The notes beneath the pieces are model-generated. The model did not search any database. It was not told the DNA's origin and worked only from the letters and a program-made list of their open reading frames with translations. Of a stretch of DNA of 64,000 bases, positions 1 through 11,570 are shown one piece after another. Numbering within the stretch: position 1 is the first letter of the stretch; every line of letters starts with the position of its first letter. Both the position numbers and the translations under genes were made by a program. Where the stretch lies: assembly GCA_023079485.1 (NCBI GenBank), contig CM041115.1, positions 28,448,826 through 28,512,825 on the forward strand, given 5' to 3'. Source of the DNA: Archilochus colubris (taxonomy: Eukaryota; Chordata; Aves; Apodiformes; Trochilidae).

Positions 1-2912
1 TGAATGAAATCAATGTGTATGTTCACTGTGTTTCAGTTAGGGAAATTCTATTGAATTATTTGTCAATATCTAATTAGCATCTGTAGTGAATAAACTCCAG
101 GAGTATCTTAATGAATCCTCCAATTAGTATTGAATGTTGCCATTTACAATTAGCGGTCCATTTTGAAAATTTAAGGAAAAAATTGTTCTTCTTTGAATCT
201 TCTGCAGCCAAATGTGTCAGGTGATTTGTGAATTGATTACATTCTATGGGGTTAATTATTTTTGCTCTTTTGACACCTGAGATATATGGCACAGTATCTC
301 ATCCCTGAAATAAGTCTTCACATTTGTAAAGATACATTCTGATTAACAATGAACTGATAAATGTAGGGCAGGTCTCACTTTTTAATCCCTTTCCAACAAA
401 CACAAAAGAAATATTTGCCAGAAATGTTTGTTTCTGGTTTATTAATTGCTGAATTAATTGAATCTAGAAATTAAATACTTAAAGATGATGTAATGAACAA
501 TTTAATAATGGTTCATTGAATGGGTGTTTCTATTAATGAGAGTAATAGTGATTTCGTCTGCTATTTTATGGTAATCTGGTTCATGAATGAAAAGACAAGA
601 TAATTTTTAGAACTTCTTATTTGATGGAAGAAATAAAATAGATGTCCTCAGAATGGAGACAAGTAATCCATACTCGAGAAGTCTGAATGGCTGCTAAGCC
701 AACTAAAACTGCTTTAAAGACATAGTCCCAAAGAGTGCAGATGGAATTCAGGCTCAACTCTGATGTCCTTCTAGACTACTTCTACCAGTAATTCTTGGGA
801 CTCTCAAAGCAGCTTTCAACTACTAAAAATCATCAAGACCTTAATGTACCTGTTTTGGAACTATGAACATATCCTGTGACTGGTCTTGATTCAAGCTCTG
901 CAAAGCTAAGAATAATGGAAAATTGTATGAATATGTATATCAGATACAACCCAGACTAAGAAAATATTTTATGTGGACACGAATCTTCCTGCTTTAAAAT
1001 CACTTGACTAGATTGCTTCCTTAGAAGTGAAAAGCCAGGTCCTTTTCCACTTCCCCAAGCTTGTAGTTTTGCATGGAGCTGTTGTGATAGAAGTACAGAG
1101 CCTAGCACTTGGCCCATTGAACCTTATGATATTGGCCTTGTTTTTTTGATCCAGCCAATCCAGATCTCCTCTGCAGAGCCTTCCAACCCTCAAACAGATC
1201 AACACTTTTCCAACTGGGAAAAAGAAAATCCACCCACAAACCAAGTGGAGGCTTCCAAGGGAGTTGAGATTCCATAGAAAAGTGCACAATTCCTTTAAAA
1301 CCCAGTGTGTTTTTTTGCTTTGGTTTGGATTTTTTTGAGGCAGGTTGACTGATTGTTGGTGCTACTAAAAAAAATACTGCCTATCTTGACCACAGTGGAG
1401 AAGGCTTTCTGTTACTGTGAGCCAAGAAAGAGTTTCATGAACAAAACACTGGGCACTCTGTTTTGGGAATGGTTTCAGGACACATGCATTTGGATTGGAG
1501 CAAGTCTGGAAATCTTGGCTTTAAATAGGAAATTTGAATTAGACAAAGCCTGCAAAACTGGGCTTTAAATGAAAACAGGGCCATGAAGAAGTTATTACCC
1601 TGAACTGATATATCTTGGTTTGGAATTGTCAAACCACACACCTCCACACCTCCATTTTGTACTAAATCCCTGTCTCAAACTGATAGGATCTATTAAGAAA
1701 GCATAGGGAGAGCACATATTAAGAAATCAAGTAGGGAGATCAGAATGATTTAATTTTAAAAGTGGGAATGGCTGAGAAGAGGGAGGTGAGAGATTTCTGG
1801 AGGGGATGCTTGGCTTCATCATTTTCTGCAGGGGGTGAGGAGAGGTGAAGATCTAAAGCAATCCTTGTTAATTACTGAGCATTCTTCCTGTATGAGTCAT
1901 AAAGGTTCTGCTCCTCTTCCTGTGAAACAGCTGGGCACCATGACTGTTATCTGAAAAGCAGTAGCAGTGTATGCATCTGTGCATATGCATACACATTCCT
2001 TCTCTTTTATTTTCTAATTCAATATGAAACGTGACTGTAGGGATCAATGTGAACAGAAGTTGGAGGAGCTGAATACACCTGGAGACAACTGATACATAAG
2101 TAATCTATCAGTGTCATATAATTCAAGGATCAAAAAAAATTTCAAAATTACAAGTGGCAGGTAAAATTTCACACTAAATTTGCAAGTGTCTAACTAACAT
2201 CTAACAAACATCTTTGGATAGTACCATATCCTACACCACTGTAAGTCAGTGGGAATTTTATCAGTCTGTCATCAGTCTGGGACTGTAGACCTACAACAAG
2301 GTCAAACTTGTAGTAACTATTTTTATCAGCATTTGCTCCAAATGTTATAGCATGCTATGTTATAGCATGCACACACATGCATATACACAGACATAGATGG
2401 CAGAGTCTAGAAAGTGATACATGCCTACTTTCTCAAGCTGAGTAAATAGATACCTTGAAGTTTTCAGAGACAATGCATAGAATGTGATCCATGCTGAAAC
2501 ATGTCAATGTAAATGTAGAAAATGGTATTTGCTCAGGAACTGAAAATATGGAGACACAAACTACTGTATGACTCCTTTTGACCAGAGTGACTGGTTGGAT
2601 ATTCAAGTCTGCAGAATTCTTGGGGAAAAAGGTGTCAAATGCTGAAGACACTGAAAAGTATCTTTGATATAAAATTAATTATTTGCAAATACCATTTAAC
2701 ATCTCTCTCCCTGAATCTGAGAGGAATTTAATGCTGTGGGGAAACTGCTCTTCCAAAGCTTAATTAACTTACTGGATGATGTGTTTACTGTCTAAGATTT
2801 TTCTCAAACTTCTGGTTTGCTCTGGATCTGTGACCAATGGCCAGTAAAACGCAGTATCTACATACATCATGAATCACAAATTTAAGAGGTGTTAAGCTGG
2901 TAAAAGAAAAGT
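1..2912. other. AT-rich intergenic DNA, no gene seen
   Basis: No coding region, LTR or CR1 was recognised. Short open frames are isolated and resemble no protein. A small direct repeat of about 15 bp (tatgttatagcatgc type) sits at about 2,340-2,372, followed by a short alternating purine-pyrimidine stretch. Confidence 0.6.
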
Positions 2913-3832
2913 CACAGAATTAGAGAATCATCAGTGTTGGAAGGGACCTCTAGTCCAACACCCCTGCTAAAGTAGGATCACTGGAGCGCATAGACTGAAT
3001 TGCATCTAGGTGGATTTTGTTTGTCTCCAGACAAGAAGACTCCACAACGTCCTCTGGGCAGCCTGCTCCAGTGTTTTGTCACCCTCACAGAAAAGAAGTT
3101 TTTTTCTTATGTTTAAATTGAACTTTCCGTGTTCCAGTTTGTGCCTGTTTCCCACTTGTCCTGTTGCTGAGCACTGCTGAAAAGAGCCTGGCTCTATCCT
3201 CTTTGCACTCGTGCTTTAGATATTTATACACATTGATAAGGCCTCCTCTTGCCTTCTCTTCAGGCTTAACAGTCCCAGCTCTCAAACTTCCCGTGTAAGA
3301 GAGATGCTCCAGTTTTCCAATCATCTTTGCTGCCCTCTGCTGGACTCTCCAGTGGTTCCCCTGCCTATCTTGAACTGGGGACCCCAGAACTGAACACAGT
3401 ATTCTAGATGTGGCCTCAGTAGTGCAGGATAGAGGAGGAGGATAACCTCCCTCGACTAAATGGCCACGTTCTTCCTGGTACACCCCAGGATACCACTGGC
3501 CTTCTTAGCCACAGGGGCACAATGCTGACTCATGGCTAATTTATTGTCTATCAGGACTCAAAGATCCTTCTCCTCAGTGCTTCTTTCCAGCACATCAGCC
3601 CCTAATCTATTCTGGCTGTTCCTCCCCACATGCAGGACCTTACATTTGCTCTTGCTGAACCTTGTTAGGTTCCTCTATGCCTGACTCTCCATCCTGTCCA
3701 GGTCACACTGCATGGCAGTACAGCCTTCTGGTGTGTCAGCCACTTCTATTTTTTGTATCATCAGTGAATTTGCTGACGATACACTACGTCTAGGTGACTG
3801 ATTAATATGTTAAACAAGACTGGACCCAGCCA
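2913..3832 (-). mobile_element. CR1 LINE, 3' part of ORF2
   Basis: The left end shows the CR1 3' tail in reverse (cacagaattagagaatca, then gttggaagggacctctag). Reading leftward on the minus strand, the remains of the reverse transcriptase C-terminus are visible (HLSYTGSLRAG, GLINVYKYL). The copy is 5'-truncated at about 3,832 and carries stops and frameshifts, so it is inactive. Confidence 0.88.
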
Positions 3833-3928
3833 CATGCTCCTTTTTCAAAATTAAGGTTGAGATTGAAAAGAAGTGTCAGTCTTTCAGGGTTTATATTTGA
3901 ACTACCTGTGAGAAGGTTACAGACTCCT

Positions 3929-4500
3929 AGAACCATAGAATACCTTGAATTGAAGGCTCCTACAAAGATCAGCTCCCTGCTCCTCACAGGACTACCTAAA
4001 AGTAACCAATATCACTAAGAGTTGTGTCATCTAATTGCTCTTTGAAAACACTCTGACATACTTGGTGCTGTCATCACTTCTCTGGGTAGACTCTTCCACT
4101 GTATCAATGAAGAACCTTCTCCTAAGGTCCACTCTGAACTTCTACTGGTGAAGCATCATTCCATTTCCTTATATCCTGTCACTGGTCCTCAGAGACCAAC
4201 ATCTCCTCCTCTGCTGCCCCTCTTGAGGAAGTTGTAGATTCTCATGGGGTCACAGCCCAGCCTTGGCTTTCTCTTCTCCAAGCTGAACGAATCAAGTGAC
4301 CTCAGCAGCTCCTCATAAGTCTTGCTCTTGAGAAGTTTCACCATCTTTGTTGGTCTAATCTGGACACATTCTAATAGTCTGATGTCCTTTGTATGGTGAG
4401 GCACACAGAACTGCACACAGAGATTGAGTTTGGACCGGACCAGTGCAGTACACATCTGGAGAATCACTTCCCTTGACTTGCTAGCTCTGCTGAGCTTGGT
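3929..4500 (-). mobile_element. CR1 LINE, 3' fragment (second subfamily)
   Basis: It begins with a degenerate CR1 tail (agaaccatagaatacc) and contains reverse-strand RT C-terminal sequence (LLRSLDSFSLEKRK, then RIYNFLKRG). It lies tail-to-head with the preceding CR1 but has its own 3' end, so it is a separate insertion. It is more diverged than its neighbour. Confidence 0.8.
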
Positions 4501-4582
4501 GCTCCAGTCACATAAAAGGATATAAATTGGCAAGGTGTCTGGGGAAGGTTCTTCTATTGATTCATGATGTTCAGACTTCATC

Positions 4583-4640
4583 CCCTTGCTTTCTAAACTT
4601 CTCAGAGATGAGCCTAGGTGCAGCTGTATCCAATCCTGGT
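4583..4640 (-). mobile_element. LTR fragment related to the 28.7 kb LTR
   Basis: The stretch ctttctaaact...gagatgagcctagg closely matches 28,930-28,975 inside the LTR copy at 28,746-29,482. Similarity fades to the right, where a tandem repeat follows. A short copy of the same core (gagatgagcctagg) also occurs at 8,340. Confidence 0.5.
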
Positions 4641-4703
4641 CCCAGACTTGATCAAAGGTTTATGTCTCAAGGATTATGTGTGCAGCCACCTGTTAGAGTT
4701 AAC

Positions 4704-4900
4704 ATTTGTCTGTTTCAGAGTCTTGCAAACAACTTGTACTGAGACAGTTTTGAAGATTTGAAAAGCAATGTTTGCCTGTTTCACAGTGCTGCAAAGGGCT
4801 TGTAATAAGACAGTTTTGCAAAGTTGACAAGATAGTCAGCTTTGCCTGCTTCAGTGCTCCACCATGGGCTTGCACTGAGACAGATTAGTAAAGTTGTACA
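4704..4900. repeat. Three imperfect tandem repeats of about 66 bp
   Basis: Units at about 4,704-4,768, 4,769-4,837 and 4,838-4,900 each follow the same order: a tttg(t/c)ctg-ttc start, a variable middle, cttg(t)a(c/a)t(g/a)agaca(g), and a (g)aa(g)tt(g) end. Being next to an LTR-like fragment and followed by taaagagaatttatt, they may be promoter-region repeats of an LTR. No coding potential is visible. Confidence 0.6.
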
Positions 4901-5417
4901 TAAAGAGAATTTATTAAGGCAACCAATATAGCATGTTTGGAACTGCTGTTGATAGATGCCCTTACTGCAAAAAATTAGTCTCCAGTCAGTAAATTCTGGG
5001 TAAAAATTCTACAGAGTTGGAGACAGAAATCTCACCAGAGAGGCATCTCTATCTGTGGGGGAGTAGAAAGGATTCAGACCTGCCAACCTGTCTGGCTAGT
5101 CAGAATTCTCTTCCTCCTAAAACAAATGATTCTAAAAATTAATTTCTACCTATGGACAAGGTGGGACTAGGTCATAAATTGTATGCTTATTAGTTCTTAT
5201 CTGGTGAATAGTGCTTATATATTGAGAGGGGTGGGGAAAATCCAGTGCTCATCCTCAATGCAAATTTCTCATCTGATGTCACAACTGTCCTTTGATTTCT
5301 ACTTATCACAACAATCCCTGACAACAGAACCTTCATTTCATTTTGTAAGTTGTGCCAATTGATGGCCATAAAGTTTGCAGTCAAACCATCCCACTTCTGA
5401 CACCCAGGTTATATGTT

Positions 5418-5475
5418 AGAATCATAGAATGGCTAGAGTTGGAAGGGACCTTGAAGATCATCTAGTTCCAGCCCC
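5418..5475 (-). mobile_element. CR1 3'-terminal stub
   Basis: Only about 58 bp of CR1 3' end is present (agaatcatagaatggctaga, then gttggaagggaccttgaaga). The following 220 bp are not recognisably CR1. Confidence 0.85.
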
Positions 5476-5699
5476 AAAATATCTTATTTTTTATTATCTT
5501 AGATAAGAACATGGACTATTCCTTCCACTCCTATGCCTTGTCCAGTGTGAGATAAGCACAATGAATTAGCTTGATGTCTTGTCCAAGGCTGTGTACAAGA
5601 TAAACGGCCTACATCCCTTTGTAGGAGGTAGGCATGCTGATTATCTTGCATTCCTGTTCAGTTACAGTTTCTCTTGAAAGAATTAAGACATCAGTTTTC

Positions 5700-6290
5700 C
5701 CACTGCACCCCAGGACTTGGTTGTCCCTTTTGACTGCCAGGGCACAGTGTTGATTCTTATTTAAGCCAAATTCCCAGATTTCTTTCTCCGGGTCTGCTCT
5801 CCCCCCAGTTTGTACAACCAGGATTACACAGTAACAGGTGGAGAGTCTGTTACTTGCTTATGTTAAGTTTCATATGCTGGTAATTGCCCAGTTTTCTAGT
5901 CTATCCAGATCTCTGTATAATGCCTCACTATCCTCAAAGGAGTCCAATTTAGTATTGTCAGAAGTCTGACTCATACATTTTACATATTATACTTAATTTT
6001 ACATTTTATATATGTTACTAATACAAATATACATTTGACTTCTGCATCCAGGTAATATATAAAAATAATAAAGAGCACGGGGCCTAAAGCTGTGCCCTTG
6101 GAAACCCCACTGATGACTGGTCACCAGCCTGTTGTAACCCCATTTATTATAGCCCTTTGAGCCTGAAATTAAAAAAGCATTGCAAATCTGAGTAATTGAG
6201 TATTCAGCTCTGCCAACAATTTGTAGTGACAACACAGATTTTGTGATTTGAACCATCTTGAAAATATTTCTTATGATCAGATGATTTACC
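5700..6290 (-). mobile_element. Old diverged CR1 fragment
   Basis: Reverse-strand landmarks of the CR1 RT C-terminal region are recognisable but heavily mutated: accccaggacttgg, ccagggcacagtgttga, gtctatccagatctctg, and gcacggggcctaaagctgtg before ggaaaccccactgatgac. Divergence is much higher than in other copies, suggesting an ancient insertion. The stub at 5,418 may be its 3' end, separated by a later insertion. Confidence 0.65.
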
Positions 6291-6569
6291 ACAATTTTTC
6301 ACCTGTGATTGCTAGAAAATGCCATATTGCTGGGCAGCTAGAAGCTGCTTCCTAAAACTGTTTTCTAATGAAAACAGAAACTTGGGTACAAGCATTGAGT
6401 GACAGTTTCCAGGTGTGGGTGTTGGAAAATTATTTTCCACTTCAAAAATCTCTCCTTCAGTATCTCTAGCTTGCATTTGGAAGTAAAACTAAGGATGCAT
6501 GAGATTAGCCACTTTGCATACTGTGCAAATGTTTTGCCTGTTGAGGACTGTAATGACACTTGGACACCA

Positions 6570-7117
6570 GAGTGAAAAGAGTAGATGTGTTTTACTGGTG
6601 ATAGCTAAATAATACAACCAAATATGAAAAACACATAACAAAGTACCTAAAGCAGACAGACAGAAAATATACAGGGTAATGCATCAAATCATTATTATAT
6701 AAGAGAAAAGACATTGATTAAGAAAGATAAATCACCACTTGCATACATTACCATCATCCAGATCTGCAGTTGCTGGGGAGCCCCGGTTGCAGTGAGGGTC
6801 TGGAGAATCCTTCCCGGCAAGCAGAGGCAGTGAGAGTGAAAACCTGAGGTAAACCCAGGGGATCACGGCGAGATCGTGCTATAGACGGGGGTTCCTGAGA
6901 TCAGGGCACTCCGTACAGCTGCCCAGAACCGCAGGAAGACACCCACAAGCTCTCTTGCCCGGCCCTTTGGGCGTGGAGTAGGGGAGGATGTCCAGGCATC
7001 CACGAGGTTGTTCGGAGCTCAGCAAATGGGGACGTGTGAGGGGAGTCAGTGAGGCAGTTCGAGCAGGAGGGGCACAGTCACCTCCTAGCTCTCTCAGCTG
7101 AGTTGCTTTGGGGTTTC
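6570..7117. other. Unassigned GC-richer block, possible LTR or CR1 5' UTR
   Basis: From about 6,760 the sequence becomes GC-rich with CpGs, unlike its flanks, and it runs directly into the pyrimidine tract and CR1 ORF1. It could be a CR1 promoter or 5' UTR, or a minus-strand LTR; I cannot decide between them. No reading frame here resembles a protein. Confidence 0.35.
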
Positions 7118-7207
7118 TTTTCTTTTTTTTTCTTTTCTTTTTTCTCTTTTTTATTTTCCCTTTTCTTTTCTTTTTTTTCTCTTTTTTCTTTTTTTTTCTT
7201 TCTTCTC
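7118..7207. repeat. Polypyrimidine (T-rich, TTTTC) tract
   Basis: About 90 bp contain almost only T and C. The tract produces spurious Phe-rich and Lys-rich open frames on the two strands. Confidence 0.95.
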
Positions 7208-8290
7208 CTGCAACTCCAATAAAACCAGCAATGATTTCCAGAAAAGTGAAGGCCATTTCTGCTGTTATCAGAAGGGCTGTGTCAGCACAGATGGAACTCC
7301 CAAGAAGGACACCAGGACAGATGCAGCCGTCGAGGCCTCTGCCTGCGCGGTGCTTGAGCTGGACTTTAGCAGAGGGCAGTGTGAGTGGCGTTTGTGCCAT
7401 GTGAGCAAGCGAATGATTTGCTGTGCCTGGTGACAGAGTTCAAGGAAGAGGTGGAGAGGCTGAGAAGCATTTGGGAAAGTGACAGAGGAATTGAGTGTTG
7501 GAGTCACACCCTTTCGCCCCCCAAAAAATTCATCAGGAGATGGTGAAGCCCTGCACTTCCTGCCATCAGGCAGATGGAGCAACCCAAGTAGATGGGAAGG
7601 AATGGAAACAGGTTCCTGACTGGAGAGGTAACAGAATCCCCTCCTGACTACCATCACCCCCCTGGGTGCCCTTAAAGAACAGGTATGGGACCCCCGACCC
7701 AGAGAATTGGGTTGAAGGCAGTTAAGAGGAAAGTCAGTCTGGACGGTCTCCTGGCTGCACTCCATTTACCAGAAGGATTACAGCCACAGCTATAAAGGAA
7801 AAAAGAAAGGTAGTTGTAGTTGGTGAGTCCCTACTGAGGAGTACTGAAGGCCCTATATGCAGACCAGACCCATCCCACAGGGAAGTCTGCTGCCTTCCCA
7901 GGGCCTAGGTGATGGCTATCAGTAGGAGACTCCCTGAGCTAATTCGGCCCTCTGATTATCATCCACTGTTGGTAGTCCAGGCTGGCAGCTATGACATTAA
8001 TGGAAGAAGTACCAGGGCAATTAAAAAGGACTTCAAGGTGCTGGGTCAATTAGTTAATGGGACAGGAGTGTTTGCCTCAGTTCCTGCGGCAGCAGTGAGG
8101 AATGAGAGGACTAGGAAAACCCATCTAATCAACAGGTAGCTAAAGGATTGGTGCCACCTGCAGAATTCTGTGTTTTTTGACCATGGGGCAAATTCCATGG
8201 TACCATGTCTCCTCAGTTCATATGGGCTTCATCTGTCTAGCAAAGGCAAAAGGATTATAGCTTGTAAGTTGGTAGGGATGATCAGGAGGG
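7208..8290 (+). pseudogene. CR1 ORF1 remnant (esterase-type)
   Basis: Plus-strand fragments match the layout of CR1 ORF1: a basic N-terminal part containing RRTPGQMQPSRPL, a coiled-coil-like stretch near 7,420-7,490, and a C-terminal part resembling the SGNH/GDSL esterase domain reported in CR1 ORF1 (VVVGESLLRSTEG, then later LLVVQAGSYDI). The coding sequence is broken by frameshifts and stops, so no functional protein is made. ORF1 is usually lost in 5'-truncated copies, so its presence marks an element that kept its 5' end. Confidence 0.7.
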
Positions 8291-8389
8291 CTTTAAACTA
8301 GGTTTGAAGGGGGAAAGGATTGAAACTGGGCTCTCCAGAGATGAGCCTAGGGGTGGAAACTCCGAATTAAGAGTGAAATCAGAATTTCA

Positions 8390-10188
8390 GCTGAAGTGCA
8401 TGTACACTAATGCACAGTATGAGTACCAAACAAGAGGAGCTTGAATCCATCATGCAGCAGGAAAGCTGTGATGTAGTCACCATCACAGAAATGTGGAGGG
8501 ATGACTCACATGACTGGAGAGCTGCCATGGATGGCTACAAGCTCTTCAGAAGGGACAGACAAGATAGGAGAGGTGGAGGGGTTGCTCTGTATGTTAGAGA
8601 GTCTCTTGACTCTGTAGAACTCGAGGTCAGTAACAGTAAGGTTGAGTGCCTGGGGATCAAAATCGGAGGAAGGCCAATAAGGCTGATATCCTCGTGGGAG
8701 TCTGTTATAGACCACCCAACCAGGATGATGAGAGGGATGAATTATTCCACAAGCAGCTGTCCAATGTCTCAAAATCACCAGCCTTTTTTCTTATGGGTGA
8801 GTTCATCCTACCTGATATCTGCTGGGAACTACACACAGCAGAGAAGAGGCAGTCCAGGAGATTCCTGGAGCATATAGAGGATATTTTCCTGCTCCATCTG
8901 GTCAATGAGCCTGCCAGGGATGGGTCCCCGCTAGACCCTCTGTTCACAAGCAGAGAGGGGCTGGTGGGAGATGTGCTGGTCAGAGGCCATCTGAGGCACA
9001 GTGACCATGAAATAATAGAGTTTTCTATACTCAGGGATGCAAGGAGGGCCAACAATAAAACCTCTACACTGGACTTCTGGAGGGCAGATTTTGGCCTTTT
9101 CAGAAGACTGATTCAGAGTGTACCCTGGGAAACAGCCCTTGAAAACAAATCCAGGAGGGATGGGTGTACTTCAAGGAGCAAGTCCTGAATGCACAGGAGC
9201 AGTCTGTCCCTGTGTGCTGAGAGGCAAGGTGGAGGGGAAGACAGCCAGTCTGGCTGAACAGGGAGGTAGCAAAGGAAGGAAATTAGGGTAAAAAAGAGAG
9301 CTTACAGACTATGGAAAAAAGGGCTGACTACTCAAGAAGAGTTTAGGAATATAGTTAGGTCATGAAGAAAGAAAATTAAAGAGACAAAAGCACAATTTGA
9401 ACTTAATCTTGATACTGCTGTTAAGGATAACAAAAAGTTTTTCTACAGATATACCAACAGCAAAAGTAGGGGCAGGAAAAACCTCCATTCTTTGCTGGAT
9501 ATGGAGGGAAACACAGTTACCAAGGATGAGGAAAAGGCTGAGGTATTTAACTTTTCCTTTACCTCAGTTTTCAACAGTAAGACAGCTTGTCCTGAGGACA
9601 GCTGCTTCTGGGGTTGTAGAGAGAAATAAGAAGCTGAGTAGCTCCCCTGTAATCCAGGAGGGAACAGTTAGAGACCTGCTGAGCCACTTGGATCCTCACA
9701 AGTCTATGGGACTAGCTGGGATCCACCCCAGGGTGATGAGGGAGTTTGTGGAAGAGCTCGCTGGGATGCTCTCCATCATTTACCAGCAGTCCTGTCTCAC
9801 TGGGGAGATCCCAGATGATTGGAAGTTGGGGAATGTCACAGCAATCCACAAAAAAGGATGAAAGGAGAACCCAGGAAACTCCAGGCCTGTCAGGCTGACC
9901 TCAGTGCTTGGAGGGACTATGGAGCAGAACATCCTGGGGGCAATCACACAGCACCTACAGGATGGACAGGTGATCAGACACAGACAGCACGGGGTTAGGA
10001 AGGGCAGATCCTGTCTGACCAACCTGATCTCCTTTTATGATCGAGTGACCCGCCTGGTGGATGAGGGGAAGGGTGTGGATGGGGTCTGCCTGGACTTCAG
10101 CAAAGCCTTTGACACCCTCTCCCATAGCATTCTCCTGGAAAAGCTGTCAGCCCAGGGCTCAGACAGGAGACATGAGGAAGCTTTCAGC
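8390..10188 (+). pseudogene. CR1 ORF2 remnant: endonuclease and N-terminal half of RT
   Basis: The apurinic-like endonuclease domain is visible at about 8,410-9,190 (HSMSTKQEELESIM, DRRGGGVALYVRESLDS, GVCYRPPNQ). The RT domain starts at about 9,400 (VRDLLSHLDPHKSMG, then [44 protein letters not shown]). Similarity stops after LEKLSAQGSDRR at about 10,188, well before the catalytic YVDD-type box and the CR1 tail. Several frameshifts are present. Confidence 0.88.
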
Positions 10189-11259
10189 AGAGTATTCATA
10201 TTCCTTTAAACTTTTGGATAATAGAGAGGAGTTTCTGTGCGAGGTGCTCCATTCTTTGCTGTTCTTTCAGTCTTTCCTCAGTAGTGCAGAATCTCCTCCT
10301 GCAGGCAAACCAGATATTCAGCTTTAGATGAAACATAGAAATATAGCAGTCAGTATGGAAAATGAGCTATAACTGGCCACCCAGCCCTCCTCCCTTCAAG
10401 CTTCAAAAGTGATAGAGTTACTGCTCTGGTAAACTGTCTTTTTAAGAGTTAGCTTCAAAAATAACACCCCTCCCAAATCACAAATTACCCAGAAACAGAG
10501 TTCCACAAATTTAATCCCTTTCGTCAAGTGGCAAAGTTGTAATTTTGGGCATGCCCTCTGTAAAGAAACACAAGGAAATGGATAATTCAGCTCTAGATTT
10601 GCAGAGAACGGTCTTTTCTTACATGATGCCTTTTTAAGAGAGAAAACCTACATAGTGAATTTAGCAGGAACTGAGAAGATTGCTGTCTTTTTCTTTCCCT
10701 ACTAGCACTGTGTTGCAGATCACATGCTATAAACAGGCAAGAACTGTGTGGCCAGCACTTCTTCCCCCAGCCTCACTCAACCCCAGAGGGTTATCCAACC
10801 AAGAAAGATGTTAGCCAGATTTCCCAGGACAAGAAAGACCCCTTCTTAATCCTCAGAAGTCAGGGAGGTAATACCATGAAGAGATAGTTTCCCTCCTTGG
10901 CGCTCATTATCTTCAGAGTTTTTAAGTTAAAAAACAAAACAAAACAAAACAAAAACCAACCAACCAAACAAACAAAAAAAAAACCAAAAAGAAAAAAAGG
11001 AAAGAGAAATAGAAAGGTTGTTCTTGTCACATGACCCCACAGAAAGGTGTTACAGGATGAGGAAAATCCCGTCTTCTGTCTTCAGAAAGAATAGGCATGT
11101 CAGGTTATGCAACTCAAACCCAACCCAGTCCACCAGGTCCTCCATCCTACTCCTCCTCTGCCCTCTGTGAGGGGAGAGGCTACTTTCCTGGATTCACAGA
11201 TTGAGCAAAGGCAGCTAAGGAAAGTTCTAAACAGAAGGCACATCATCACTTGTCCCATA
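10189..11259. repeat. Intergenic DNA with an A-rich low-complexity tract
   Basis: No gene or known repeat family was recognised. Positions 10,928-11,005 are an A-rich CAAAA/CCAA-type microsatellite. The sequence directly after the truncated CR1 (10,190-10,330) shows no CR1 3' end. Confidence 0.6.
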
Positions 11260-11415
11260 TAAATCCCCAATACAGGAAGGACATGTAGCTGTTGAGGTGA
11301 ATCCAGAAAAGGGCCACGAAGTTGATTAGAGAGATGGAATGTGTCTCCTGCAAAAACAGGCTGAGAGAGCTGGGGCTGTTCAGCCTGGAGAAGAGAATGC
11401 TCCATAGAGACTCTA
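11260..11415 (+). mobile_element. CR1 internal fragment, plus orientation
   Basis: The RT C-terminal region reads on the plus strand: agaaaagggccacgaag, aggctgagagagctgggg, ttcagcctggagaagagaat. It is cut at about 11,415, where the orientation of CR1 similarity flips. Confidence 0.75.
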
Positions 11416-11570
11416 ACCTTAGGACAACCTATTTCAGTGTCTCACCAACCTCACAGTGAAGGATTTCTTCCTAATGGCTAACTTAAATCTTTCCTCTTCC
11501 AGCCTAAACCCATTACCCTTTGTCTTATTGCTACATGACCTTGTAAAAAGTCCACCCCCATCTTTTGCCT
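11416..11570 (-). mobile_element. CR1 internal fragment, minus orientation
   Basis: Reverse-strand CR1 is clear: tcagtgtctcaccaacctca, cagtgaaggatttcttccta, then cccattaccctttgtcttat. It abuts the plus-oriented piece directly, so the two form an inverted junction. Neither piece carries a CR1 3' tail. Confidence 0.75.

Noticed and set aside
6879..7404. Overlapping open frames of 98-173 codons on both strands with Lys-rich or Phe-rich stretches
   Set aside because: They are generated by the polypyrimidine tract and flanking GC-rich repeat DNA; no protein similarity or start context supports them.
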